Positions 1 to 9,573 of a stretch of 64,000 nt of DNA are shown here, piece by piece. The stretch is from assembly GCF_002995495.1 (NCBI RefSeq), contig NZ_PVZV01000002.1, positions 1,116,001 through 1,180,000 of the forward strand, written 5' to 3'. A program made the translations under genes and the position numbers. The stretch's first letter is position 1; each line of letters starts with the position of its first letter. The notes beneath the pieces were generated by a model. The model was not told where the DNA came from. It did no database searches and was given only the letters and a program-made list of their open reading frames with translations. Origin of the DNA: Actinocorallia populi. GTDB taxonomy: Bacteria; Actinomycetota; Actinomycetes; Streptosporangiales; Streptosporangiaceae.

Positions 1-94
1 CGGCCGGGTGACGGATCCGGGAACGGAGGGCGGCGGGGGAGGTTCCGGGAGAGCGGTCCTCGCGTTCTGGCGCGAGGGACGGCGGGGAGGGGCA

Positions 95-100
95 TAGGGT
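95..100 (+). promoter_or_regulatory. -10 box TAGGGT for a leaderless transcript
   Basis: TAGGGT ends six bases before the GTG at 107 and no ribosome binding site lies between them. This spacing would start the RNA at or next to the start codon, giving a leaderless message. The rest of bases 1-94 shows no gene that I can support. Confidence 0.5.
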
Positions 101-106
101 ACGACG

Positions 107-1840
107 GTGGCTGAGAAGTGGGTGGAGACGACGGTCGAAGGGTTCGAGGCGTGGGCCGCCACGCGGGGAGGCGCCGACCTGCACGGGGCGCGGATCCTGG
201 TGGAGCTGGCCGACCTGAACCGGACCGCTGAGCTGGACGGGGAACTGCTGCGGGAGATCCTGCTGGAGGACTTCCCCGAGAACGTGGTGGCCGGGCCCGA
301 CGACGGGCCGGCCGTGCTGGGCGCCGCGCGCGACCTGGTGGCCTACCTCGCCGAGGGCGGCGAGCTGGACGGGGCGCGGGTGCGCGAGCTGGAGGGCGTG
401 CTCGACACCGTCGGGCCCGAGTTCACCGAGGCGCTGGAGGCGTCGGCCGAGAACGACGGGAACGCCGCCGAGCTGTTCCTGCGGATGATGGCCGCCGACG
501 GGGTGGACCCCGACGACGAGGCGGCCGTCGAGGCATGGGCGCGCGAGTTCGAGGCGCTCTCCGACGAGGAGAAGCTCGAGCGCACCATGCGGCAGTTCGC
601 CGCCGACAACGTGGTGCCGCCCGTCCGGCTGGCGCCCCGCGCCGAGCTGGCCGCCGCCGCCCGCGCGTCCGCGCTGCTCACCGGCGCGCTCGAGCTGGCC
701 TCCTGGGCGGACGGGCGCGCGCTGGAGGAGGACCGGCTCACCGAGGACGACGTGAAGGCCGCCGCGGCGGCCCTCGGCCTGCCCGGCGAGGACGGCGAGC
801 ACCCGGATCTGGAGCGCCTCTGGGACGCCGCGCGGCACGCCGACCTCATCGAGGTCGACGGCGGCCGCGCCCGCGGCGCGCAGGCGCCGGAGACCGGCGA
901 GGACGAGGCCGTGCTGGCCCTGTGGGTCGCGCTGTTCGACGGCGTCGTCACCCGCGAGTTCCCCGAGGACGCCGCGCTCAGCCCGCTGGAGGTCTGCCAG
1001 GGCGAGCTGCCCAGCGTGCTGCTGCACCTGTACGAGCACGGCACGGCGGCCCCGTTCGGCGAGCTGGTCAGCGGGCTGGTCGAGCACGTGCAGGACAGCT
1101 ACGAGATCGCCGACGCCCCGACCCTCGCCCAGGGCCTGCCGCAGGCGCTGCGCCTGGAGCTGGACGGCCTGGCCCGCTGGGGCGCGCTGACCCCGGACGG
1201 CGAGGGCGAGACCGCCCTCACCCCGCTGGGCGTCCACGCGGTCCGGGAGCTGCTGCTGGCCGACGGCTACACCGCCCCGCTCATCGGCGACCTCGCCGAG
1301 GGCTCGGCGGAGGAGCTGGTGGGCGGCCTGGTGCACCACCGCGAGGACACCGCGGAGCAGGAGATCGGCCTGTGGCTGGCGGCGCGCTCGGCGGCCGAGG
1401 CCGCCGACGGCCTGCTGGAGCTGATGCGCGAGGGCCTGCCGGCCCAGCGCAACATCGCGGCCGTCGTGCTGCAGCAGGTCGGCCAGGACGCCGAGCCGCT
1501 GATCCGCGCCGCCCTGGGGGCCCGCGAGACCCGCCCGTACGCGGCGATCTGGCTGAACACCCACGGCGACGAGGAGACCGCCCCGTCCGAGGACGACCTC
1601 CAGTGGATGTTCGTCGACACCCTCGCCGGGATGATCGAGGCGGTCGGCCCGCACGACGCCGTCCAGGTCGCGCTGGCCGACAGCGAGGTCGACGCCGACC
1701 TCACCGCGCTGATCGAGAACGTCTGGCGGCTGGACCACCCGCACGTCGGGGAGGTCCTGGAGGCCGTCGGCGAGCACCACCACGACAAGGAGCTGGCCAA
1801 GCTCGCCCGCAAGGCCGCCTTCAAGGCCCGTTCCAAGTAG
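107..1840 (+). CDS. Hypothetical acidic protein, 577 aa
   Basis: I do not recognise a named family. The protein is very rich in Glu, Asp, Ala and Leu, has no signal peptide or membrane segment, and looks like an all-helical soluble protein. A stretch around residues 355-385 (LARWGALTPDGEGETALTP) has the look of a small winged-helix element. The part after about residue 410 has helical repeats resembling HEAT-type repeats, and the C-terminus is Lys/Arg-rich. Codon use matches the neighbouring genes and the frame is intact, so it is a real gene. It is followed by its own terminator hairpin, so it is probably transcribed alone. The GTG start is chosen because a -10 box lies six bases upstream. 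Confidence 0.75.
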   Translation: MAEKWVETTVEGFEAWAATRGGADLHGARILVELADLNRTAELDGELLREILLEDFPENVVAGPDDGPAVLGAARDLVAYLAEGGELDGARVRELEGVLDTVGPEFTEALEASAENDGNAAELFLRMMAADGVDPDDEAAVEAWAREFEALSDEEKLERTMRQFAADNVVPPVRLAPRAELAAAARASALLTGALELASWADGRALEEDRLTEDDVKAAAAALGLPGEDGEHPDLERLWDAARHADLIEVDGGRARGAQAPETGEDEAVLALWVALFDGVVTREFPEDAALSPLEVCQGELPSVLLHLYEHGTAAPFGELVSGLVEHVQDSYEIADAPTLAQGLPQALRLELDGLARWGALTPDGEGETALTPLGVHAVRELLLADGYTAPLIGDLAEGSAEELVGGLVHHREDTAEQEIGLWLAARSAAEAADGLLELMREGLPAQRNIAAVVLQQVGQDAEPLIRAALGARETRPYAAIWLNTHGDEETAPSEDDLQWMFVDTLAGMIEAVGPHDAVQVALADSEVDADLTALIENVWRLDHPHVGEVLEAVGEHHHDKELAKLARKAAFKARSK

Positions 1841-1857
1841 CCTCCGCGCCGGAGCAC

Positions 1858-1886
1858 GGCCCGTCCCCGCCGAGCGGGGGCGGGCC
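1858..1886 (+). terminator. GC-rich hairpin terminator after the hypothetical gene
   Basis: Arms of 13 bases (1858-1870 and 1874-1886) pair with one G-U and a 3-base loop CGA. There is no T-tract, as usual for actinomycete terminators. It separates the first gene from def. Confidence 0.6.
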
Positions 1887-1923
1887 GCTCCCGCGCAGGG
1901 CCGGAGCGGCCCGGTGACGCTCG

Positions 1924-1962
1924 TAGACTGGGCTTGATCCGGAGAACCTTCTGCCTGAGGAG
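1924..1962 (+). promoter_or_regulatory. def-fmt promoter and ribosome binding site
   Basis: A -10-like TAGACT lies at 1924-1929. A strong GAGGAG Shine-Dalgarno sequence (1957-1962) directly abuts the ATG at 1963, which is too close to serve it. It is ideally placed (6 bases) for a TTG at 1969 in the same frame. Confidence 0.45.
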
Positions 1963-2514
1963 ATGGCTTTGGCGGTCAAGCCGATACGTTTGTTCGGTGA
2001 CCCGGTGCTGCGGACGCCTGCGGAGCCCGTCAAGGACTTCGACAAGGAGCTGCGGCAGCTGGTCAAGGACCTCACCGACACCATGATCGACGCGCCGGGC
2101 GCGGGGCTGGCCGCGCCGCAGCTGGGCGTGGGCCTGCGGGTGTTCACCTACTACGTGGACGACCGGCTCGGGCACCTGGTGAACCCGTCCCTGGACCTCA
2201 GCGAGGAGCAGCAGGACGGCGAGGAGGGCTGCCTGTCCCTGCCGGGCCTGTCGTTCCCGACGCCGCGCGCCTACCGGGCGGTGGCCAGGGGCTTCAACAT
2301 GCACGGCGAGCCGGTCACGGTGGAGGGCACCGAGCTGCTGGCGCGCTGCGTCCAGCACGAGACCGACCACCTCGACGGCATCTTGTTCATCGACCGGATG
2401 GACCCCGAGCAGCGCAAGCTCGCGATGCGGGCGGTGCGGGAGGCCGAGTGGTTCGGCGAGCCCGCGCCGGTGGTCAGGGACTCGCCGCACCGCACGTTCG
2501 GGCGGGCGATCTGA
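1963..2514 (+). CDS. def: Peptide deformylase
   Basis: Removes the formyl group from the N-terminal methionine of new proteins, a metal-dependent cytosolic reaction. The three family motifs are present: [10 protein letters not shown] at residues 46-55, EGCLSLPG at 88-95 with the metal ligand Cys90, and QHETDHLDG at 131-139 with His132, His136 and the catalytic Glu133. Length (183 aa) is normal. The true start may be TTG at 1969, giving [11 protein letters not shown], because the Shine-Dalgarno GAGGAG touches the ATG at 1963. It sits one base upstream of fmt, the enzyme that adds the formyl group it removes, so the two are an operon. Confidence 0.97.
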   Translation: MALAVKPIRLFGDPVLRTPAEPVKDFDKELRQLVKDLTDTMIDAPGAGLAAPQLGVGLRVFTYYVDDRLGHLVNPSLDLSEEQQDGEEGCLSLPGLSFPTPRAYRAVARGFNMHGEPVTVEGTELLARCVQHETDHLDGILFIDRMDPEQRKLAMRAVREAEWFGEPAPVVRDSPHRTFGRAI

Positions 2515-2515
2515 G

Positions 2516-3442
2516 ATGAGACTGGTCTTCGCCGGAACGCCCGAGACGGCGGTGCCGTCGCTGCAGGCGCTGCTGGACTCCCACCACGAGGTCGCCGCCG
2601 TCGTCACCCGCCCGGACGCCCCCGCGGGGCGCGGCCGGCGCCTGGTGGCCGGCCCGGTCGCCGAGCTGGCCGAGGCCCACGGCGTCGAGGTGCTCAAGCC
2701 CGCCAAGGCCGACGACCCGGCCTTCCTGGAGCGGCTGGCGGAGCTGGCGCCCGACTGCTGCCCGGTCGTCGCCTACGGCGCGATCCTGCGCAAGGCGGCC
2801 CTGGACATCCCGCGGCTGGGCTGGGTCAACCTGCACTTCTCGCTGCTGCCGGCCTGGCGCGGCGCCGCCCCCGTCCAGCGGGCCGTGCTCGCCGGGGACG
2901 AGATCACCGGCGCGATGACCTTCCTCATCGAGGAGGGCCTGGACACCGGACCGGTCTTCGGCCACCTCACCGAGCCGATCCGCCCCGACGACACCAGCGG
3001 CGCCCTGCTGGAGCGCCTCGCGCACGCGGGCGCCCGGCTGCTGCGCGACACCATGGACGGTCTGGAGGCCGGCGCCCTGAGCCCCGTCCCCCAGCCGGAG
3101 GAGGGCGTCTCCCACGCGGCCAAGCTCACCCCCGAGGACGCCCGCGTCGACTGGACGGCGCCCGCGATGCGGGTCGACCGCCTCTGCCGCGCCTGCACCC
3201 CGGCCCCGGGCCCCTGGACGACGTTCCGCGGCGAACGCCTCAAGCTCGGCCCCGTCCGCCTGGCCGTCGGCGCGGGCCCGCTGGCCCCCGGCGAGCTGAA
3301 GACCACCAAGACCGAGGTCCTCGCCGGGACCGCCACCCATCCGGTGGCCCTGGGCGAGGTCCAGCCCCCCGGCAAGAAGCGCATGCGCGCCGTGGACTGG
3401 GCGCGCGGCCTCCGCCTCACCCCGGAGGACCGTCTCCAGTGA
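2516..3442 (+). CDS. fmt: Methionyl-tRNA formyltransferase
   Basis: Formylates initiator Met-tRNA using 10-formyl-tetrahydrofolate. The N-terminal Rossmann domain starts [10 protein letters not shown]. The active-site region has Asn105, His107 and Asp143 with the signature [13 protein letters not shown] at 109-121, and the C-terminal OB-type domain follows (about 205-308). The 308 aa length is normal. ATG lies one base after the def stop, indicating translational coupling. A large inverted repeat follows the gene and probably ends the def-fmt transcript, although rsmB continues the same translation/RNA theme downstream. Confidence 0.97.
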   Translation: MRLVFAGTPETAVPSLQALLDSHHEVAAVVTRPDAPAGRGRRLVAGPVAELAEAHGVEVLKPAKADDPAFLERLAELAPDCCPVVAYGAILRKAALDIPRLGWVNLHFSLLPAWRGAAPVQRAVLAGDEITGAMTFLIEEGLDTGPVFGHLTEPIRPDDTSGALLERLAHAGARLLRDTMDGLEAGALSPVPQPEEGVSHAAKLTPEDARVDWTAPAMRVDRLCRACTPAPGPWTTFRGERLKLGPVRLAVGAGPLAPGELKTTKTEVLAGTATHPVALGEVQPPGKKRMRAVDWARGLRLTPEDRLQ

Positions 3443-3451
3443 CCTCCGGCC

Positions 3452-3489
3452 CTCCCGCCCGGCAGGCCTCGAGGCCTGCCCGGCGGGGG
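3452..3489 (+). terminator. Long inverted repeat after fmt
   Basis: A perfect 20-bp palindrome at 3461-3480 is extended by eight more pairs on each side (one mismatch at 3460/3481). A second GC-rich stretch at about 3492-3520 can compete for the same arms. It probably terminates or attenuates between fmt and rsmB. Bases 3521-3618 hold no other gene that I can see. Confidence 0.5.
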
Positions 3490-3618
3490 CGCGCCGCCCG
3501 GCGGGCAGGGCGGGGAGGGTGCGAAGCGGTGAAGAAGACGAACGAATGCTTGAGCGGTGGGGCGGCCGGGAGCCGTCCGGCGCGGGTTCAGGCGGTCTTG
3601 TACTGAGAGGAAGAGGGA

Positions 3619-5037
3619 ATGCCTGAGCAGCGGCGGCGGAGCACGCACCGGAACCGGGGCCACGACAACCGGAGGCCGGCGCGGCAGGCCCAGCGCAGGA
3701 CGCCCGGCGACGCGGTGCGCAAGGCCGCCTACGACGTGCTGCGGGCGGTGGAGACGCGGGACGCGTACGCCAACCTCCTGCTGCCCAGGGTGCTGCGCGA
3801 GCGCGGGCTGTCCGGACGCGACGCGGCGCTGGCGACGGAGCTGACGTACGGGACGCTGCGGGGACGCGGGACGTACGACGCGATCCTCGACCTGTGCAGC
3901 GACCGGCCGGTGGCGCAGATCGACGCGCCGCTGCGGGACCTGCTGCGCCTGGGCGTGCACCAGCTGATGCGGACGCGGATCCCGGCGCACGCGGCGGTCT
4001 CCACCACGGTCGACCTCGTGCGGTCGGTGGCGGGGCCGGGGCAGGCGAAGTTCGCCAACGCGGTGCTGCGGCGGGTGACGAGCCGGGACCTGCCGAGCTG
4101 GCTGGTGATCATCGCGCCCGAGGACGAGCTGGGCCGCCTGTCGGTCACCTACAGCCACCCCAAGTGGGTGGTCTCCGCGCTGCGCGACGCCGTGGGCGGG
4201 GACGAGATCGAGGAGCTCCTGGCCGCCGACAACGAGCGTCCCGGCGTCACCCTGGTGGCACGTCCGGGCCGTGCCTCGGTCGAGGAGCTCTACGAGCTGG
4301 GCGCGGGCCCCGCCGCGTACTCCCCGTACGCCGCCTACCTGCCCGAGGGCGATCCCGGCGAGCTCGCCGCCGTCCGCGAGGGCCGGGCCGGGGTGCAGGA
4401 CGAGGGCAGCCAGCTGGTGGCGCTGGCGCTGGCCGCGGTCCCCGTCGAGGGCGCCGACGCGCGCTGGCTGGACCTGTGCGCGGGCCCGGGGGGCAAGGCC
4501 GCGCTGCTGTCGGGCCTGGCCGGGCAGCGGGACGCACGCCTGGTGGCCTGCGACGTGCAGCCGCACCGCGCCGAGCTGGTGCGCAAGGTGGTCTCGCCCG
4601 GCACGGCCGTGCTCGTCGCCGACGGCACCCGCCCCGCCTGGGAGCCCGGAAGCTTCGACCGGGTGCTGGTGGACGTCCCGTGCACCGGCCTGGGCGCGCT
4701 GCGGCGCCGCCCGGAGGCCCGGTGGCGGCGGTCTCCGCAGAACGTCGCCGAGCTGGGCCCGCTCCAGCGCGAGCTGCTGCGCACCGCCCTGGACTCCGTC
4801 CGCCCCGGAGGCGTCGTGGCGTATGTCACGTGCTCCCCGCACCTGGCGGAGACGAGGGTGGTCGTCGACGACGTGCTGCGCTCCCGCCAGGACGTCCAGC
4901 GGCTGGACTCCGTGGACGTCCTGTCGCAGGTGGCGCCGCGCCTGTCCGGTCTGGGCGCCGGCCCGTACGCCCAGTTCTGGCCGCACCGCCACGGCACCGA
5001 CGCGATGTTCCTGGCCCTGCTGCGCCGCACCTCCTGA
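3619..5037 (+). CDS. rsmB: 16S rRNA cytosine-5 methyltransferase RsmB (Fmu/Sun)
   Basis: Methylates C967-equivalent of 16S rRNA with S-adenosylmethionine. Domains in order: an Arg-rich tail (1-30), a NusB-like RNA-binding domain (about 31-165) and a Rossmann methyltransferase domain (about 240-472). The SAM site is DLCAGPGGK at 285-293. The release cysteine is Cys355 in VDVPCTG and the nucleophile is Cys405 in TCSPHLAET. The ATG at 3619 has a purine-rich ribosome site (GAGAGGAAGAGGG) just upstream. Length 472 aa is typical of actinobacterial RsmB. It follows def-fmt, a conserved neighbourhood. Confidence 0.95.
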   Translation: MPEQRRRSTHRNRGHDNRRPARQAQRRTPGDAVRKAAYDVLRAVETRDAYANLLLPRVLRERGLSGRDAALATELTYGTLRGRGTYDAILDLCSDRPVAQIDAPLRDLLRLGVHQLMRTRIPAHAAVSTTVDLVRSVAGPGQAKFANAVLRRVTSRDLPSWLVIIAPEDELGRLSVTYSHPKWVVSALRDAVGGDEIEELLAADNERPGVTLVARPGRASVEELYELGAGPAAYSPYAAYLPEGDPGELAAVREGRAGVQDEGSQLVALALAAVPVEGADARWLDLCAGPGGKAALLSGLAGQRDARLVACDVQPHRAELVRKVVSPGTAVLVADGTRPAWEPGSFDRVLVDVPCTGLGALRRRPEARWRRSPQNVAELGPLQRELLRTALDSVRPGGVVAYVTCSPHLAETRVVVDDVLRSRQDVQRLDSVDVLSQVAPRLSGLGAGPYAQFWPHRHGTDAMFLALLRRTS

Positions 5038-5080
5038 GCCGGGGGGCGTCCGGAGCACCGCCCGGCCGATGCGATCATGA

Positions 5081-6040
5081 GTGATGGACCAGATACTCTC
5101 GGCGATCGGAAGTGCGGGGTTCTACGTCCCGTTCCTGCTCGTCCTCTCCTGGTGCGTCAGCCCCCTCATGGGCGTGCGGGGCCTGGTGATGCTGATGATC
5201 AGCGGGACGCTGAACGAGCTCGTCAAGTTGTGGACGGCCGAGCCCCGGCCGTACTGGACCGATCCGTCGATCGACCCCGGCGCCTCCGTGGAGTCGTTCG
5301 GCATGCCCTCGGGCCACGCGCAGAACGCCGTCGTGGTGTGGGGCGTGCTGGCCTGGACGCTGGGGCGCCGCGCGGCCTGGACGGCGGCGGCCCTGCTGGC
5401 GCTGGGCATCGGCTGGTCGCGCTACTCGCTGGGCGTGCACTCCCCGGGCCAGATCCTGGCCGGCTGGGCGATCGGCCTGGCGCTGCTGGCCGGGGCGATG
5501 GCCTGGGAGCGGCGGCTGGGCCGCTGGTGGCGCGCGCAGACCCGGGCCGTGCGGCTGATCACCGCGGTCACGCCGCCGCTGATCCTGCTGGCGGCGACGT
5601 TCCTGGCGGCCCGCGGCCTGGCCGACGACGCCTTCCCGCGGACGTGGACCGAGGCCGTCCTGCGGGAGGGGGGAAGCGAGCTGCGGATCTCCTCCGACAA
5701 CGCCGCCACGGGCGCCGGCTTCCTGGCGGGCTGCCTGCTGGGCCTGGTCCCGCGGGCGGGCCTGCCGCCGCTGGCGCCGGCGGCCGGACCGGGCCGCGCC
5801 GTCCTGCGCCTCCTGATCGGCGCGGGCCCGCTCGCCGTGCTCGGGGGCGCCCACCTGGCCCTGGTGAATTTCGGCACACCCTACGCACCCGCCCTCTTCG
5901 CCCTGGCCGCGGCGGCGGGCCTGTGGGCGGTCCTGGGCGCTCCGGCGGTCTTCCGCCGGGCGGAGCCGGCCATGGGGGAGGACAAGGCGCACCGGCGTCT
6001 CCCCCGTCCGGGTGAACGCTCCGATCTGCCCGAACCCTAG
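5081..6040 (+). CDS. PAP2-family membrane phosphatase, glucose-6-phosphatase-like motif set
   Basis: A polytopic membrane protein with helices near 13-35, 85-105, 125-145 and several more towards the C-terminus. The PAP2 signature is complete in its first two parts: Lys49 to ArgPro56-57 (KLWTAEPRP) and PSGH at 76-79. The third part is SR at 113-114 with His120, but the Asp expected four residues after this His is Gln124 (HSPGQ). An H-x3-Q pattern is known from glucose-6-phosphatases. Substrate is unknown: a lipid phosphate, prenyl diphosphate or sugar phosphate are possible. The start is GTG 5081 or the adjacent ATG 5084. It lies alone between rsmB and rpe. Confidence 0.85.
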   Translation: MMDQILSAIGSAGFYVPFLLVLSWCVSPLMGVRGLVMLMISGTLNELVKLWTAEPRPYWTDPSIDPGASVESFGMPSGHAQNAVVVWGVLAWTLGRRAAWTAAALLALGIGWSRYSLGVHSPGQILAGWAIGLALLAGAMAWERRLGRWWRAQTRAVRLITAVTPPLILLAATFLAARGLADDAFPRTWTEAVLREGGSELRISSDNAATGAGFLAGCLLGLVPRAGLPPLAPAAGPGRAVLRLLIGAGPLAVLGGAHLALVNFGTPYAPALFALAAAAGLWAVLGAPAVFRRAEPAMGEDKAHRRLPRPGERSDLPEP

Positions 6041-6043
6041 ACT
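6038..6043 (+). promoter_or_regulatory. -10 box TAGACT upstream of rpe
   Basis: TAGACT overlaps the stop codon of the phosphatase gene, nine bases before the rpe ATG. It would give rpe its own very short-leader transcript. Confidence 0.35.
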
Positions 6044-6052
6044 CGGGGCATC

Positions 6053-6748
6053 ATGGGAACACAGATCTCTCCGAGCATCCTCTCCGCCGACTTCGCCCAC
6101 CTGGCGCGTGACATCGAGGCCGTCTCCGACGCCGCCGACTGGGTGCACGTCGACGTGATGGACAACCACTTCGTCCCCAACCTCACCCTGGGGCTGCCGA
6201 TCGTCGAGTCGATCCTGAAGCACAGCCGCATCCCGGTCGACTGCCACCTCATGATCGCCGATCCCGACCGCTGGGCGCCGGCCTACGCCGAGGCCGGCGC
6301 GGGCAGCGTCACCATCCACGCCGAGGCCGCCAAGGCCCCGGTGCGCACGCTGCGGATGATCCGCGCGGCGGGCGCCCGCGCCTCGCTGGCGCTGAACCCG
6401 GCGACCCCGGTCGAGTCGTATGAGGACATCCTCGGCGAGCTCGACATGCTGCTGCTGATGACGGTCGAGCCCGGCTTCGGCGGCCAGAAGTTCCTGGACG
6501 TGGTGCTGCCCAAGATCCGCCGCGCCCGCGAGATGATCAAGGGCCGCGACCTCGACCTGTGGCTGCAGGTCGACGGCGGCGTCTCCGCCGAGACGATCGA
6601 GCGCGCCGCCGAGGCCGGCGCCGACGTCTTCGTGGCCGGCAGCGCCGTCTACGGCGCCGACGACCCGGACAAGGCGGTGCGCGAGCTGCGCGCCCTGGCC
6701 GACAAGACCGTCCGCCCCGAGCGCCCGATCGGCTTCGGCAGGGGCTGA
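6053..6748 (+). CDS. rpe: Ribulose-phosphate 3-epimerase
   Basis: Interconverts ribulose 5-phosphate and xylulose 5-phosphate in the pentose phosphate pathway. A TIM-barrel of 231 aa, the usual length. It has the family motifs: SPSILSADF near the N-terminus, [12 protein letters not shown] at about 32-43 with the metal/catalytic Asp34 and Asp37, HLMI at 65-68, PGFGGQKF at about 145-152 and VDGG at about 174-177. Ribulose 5-phosphate is also the substrate of the RibB domain encoded 0.9 kb downstream, so the position next to the riboflavin operon makes metabolic sense. A hairpin follows the gene. Confidence 0.96.
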   Translation: MGTQISPSILSADFAHLARDIEAVSDAADWVHVDVMDNHFVPNLTLGLPIVESILKHSRIPVDCHLMIADPDRWAPAYAEAGAGSVTIHAEAAKAPVRTLRMIRAAGARASLALNPATPVESYEDILGELDMLLLMTVEPGFGGQKFLDVVLPKIRRAREMIKGRDLDLWLQVDGGVSAETIERAAEAGADVFVAGSAVYGADDPDKAVRELRALADKTVRPERPIGFGRG

Positions 6749-6758
6749 GGGTGAGACC

Positions 6759-6773
6759 CCGGCTTTTCGCCGG
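6759..6773 (+). terminator. Small hairpin after rpe
   Basis: CCGGC (6759-6763) and GCCGG (6769-6773) flank the loop TTTTC, ten bases after the rpe stop. A weak terminator candidate. Confidence 0.35.
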
Positions 6774-6794
6774 AACAGTCGACATGGCAAACTT

Positions 6795-6831
6795 GTTGCA
6801 GAGTCATGAGACTCGCAACATGAAGTAGGGT
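6795..6831 (+). promoter_or_regulatory. Promoter with overlapping inverted repeat before the FMN riboswitch
   Basis: GTTGC-A-GAGTC (6795-6805) and GACTC-GCAAC (6810-6819) form an inverted repeat with one bulged base around ATGA. A good -10 box TAGGGT follows at 6826-6831. The repeat sits where the -35 region would be, so it may be a protein binding site that controls riboflavin operon transcription in addition to the riboswitch. Confidence 0.45.
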
Positions 6832-6871
6832 CATCGCCAACTGGGCGGTGGCCCGGTAGTCACACAGCGTG

Positions 6872-6993
6872 CTCCGGGGTCGGTGAAATTCCGAGCCGGC
6901 GGTGAAAGTCCGCGACCCGGCCGAAGCCATCGGCCGGTTGAGCCGGTGAAATTCCGGTACCGACGGTGACAGTCCGGATGGGAGGCAGCGCGC
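6872..6993 (+). ncRNA. FMN riboswitch (RFN element)
   Basis: The conserved FMN aptamer is plain: GGGGTCGGTGAAATTCCGA near the 5' side, GGCGGTGAAAGTCCGCGACCC next, then GCCGGTGAAATTCCGGT, GACGGTGACAGTCCGGATG and the closing GGGAGGCAG strand. FMN binding shuts down riboflavin synthesis genes. It lies 80-200 bases upstream of ribE, which encodes riboflavin synthase, so it controls ribE-ribBA-ribH. Confidence 0.97.
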
Positions 6994-6996
6994 GAG

Positions 6997-7030
6997 CCCC
7001 ACCCTGCCCGTATGGGCGGAGTGCGGTTTT
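6997..7030 (+). terminator. Expression-platform terminator of the FMN riboswitch
   Basis: A bulged hairpin pairs 6997-7009 with 7014-7026 around the loop GTAT and is followed directly by TTTT (7027-7030). This is one of the few T-tracts in the window. Farther on, CTCCCC (about 7045-7050) can pair with GGGGAG (7069-7074) over the ribE start, so translation could be masked as well. Confidence 0.5.
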
Positions 7031-7073
7031 CCTCACCCCCGGAGCTCCCCGCCAGAACAGGGAGGACAGGGGA

Positions 7074-9351
<2,278 letters not shown>

Positions 9352-9364
9352 CCACCGGGCGCGG

Positions 9365-9397
9365 TAGAGTGGCGTGCCCGCAACACGGCGGGCACGT
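9365..9397 (+). promoter_or_regulatory. Promoter -10 box and 5' hairpin before the his leader
   Basis: A -10-like TAGAGT lies at 9365-9370. It is followed at once by a perfect 9-bp stem (9373-9381 with 9388-9396, loop AACACG). The hairpin may end the riboflavin transcript, or be the 5' hairpin of a new transcript that starts near 9377 and runs through the leader ORF into hisG. Confidence 0.45.
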
Positions 9398-9425
9398 CAT
9401 ACGCGTTCAGCGAGGCAGGGAGGCG

Positions 9426-9515
9426 ATGGTGACCGCGCTCGACACGGTGATCGACCTGCGAGGACCGCGTCACGGGATCCATGCCGGGCATGACGGGGAG
9501 CATCGACGCTCCTGA
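9426..9515 (+). CDS. Putative histidine-rich leader peptide upstream of hisG, 29 aa
   Basis: A short frame starts at ATG 9426 with an excellent GGGAGG site five to six bases upstream. It encodes 29 residues whose second half contains four histidines in about eleven positions (RHGIHAGHDGEHRRS) and ends at TGA 9513-9515, 58 bases before hisG. The His-coding part overlaps small hairpins (CATGCC/GGCATG at 9479-9491; GGAGC/GCTCC at 9497-9512). This is the layout of a histidine attenuator leader. It may instead be a chance ORF. It shows no resemblance to HisE, the gene usually found here in actinomycetes. Confidence 0.4.
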   Translation: MVTALDTVIDLRGPRHGIHAGHDGEHRRS

Positions 9516-9573
9516 CCGTCCACCCGAGAAGTCCCGATAGCGCCGCCACCGGCCATCACTGAAAGGCATCACC

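Noticed and set aside
9426-9515. The small frame before hisG as a remnant of hisE.
   Set aside because: None of the HisE helix or EEAAE-type metal motifs is present; a leader peptide fits better.
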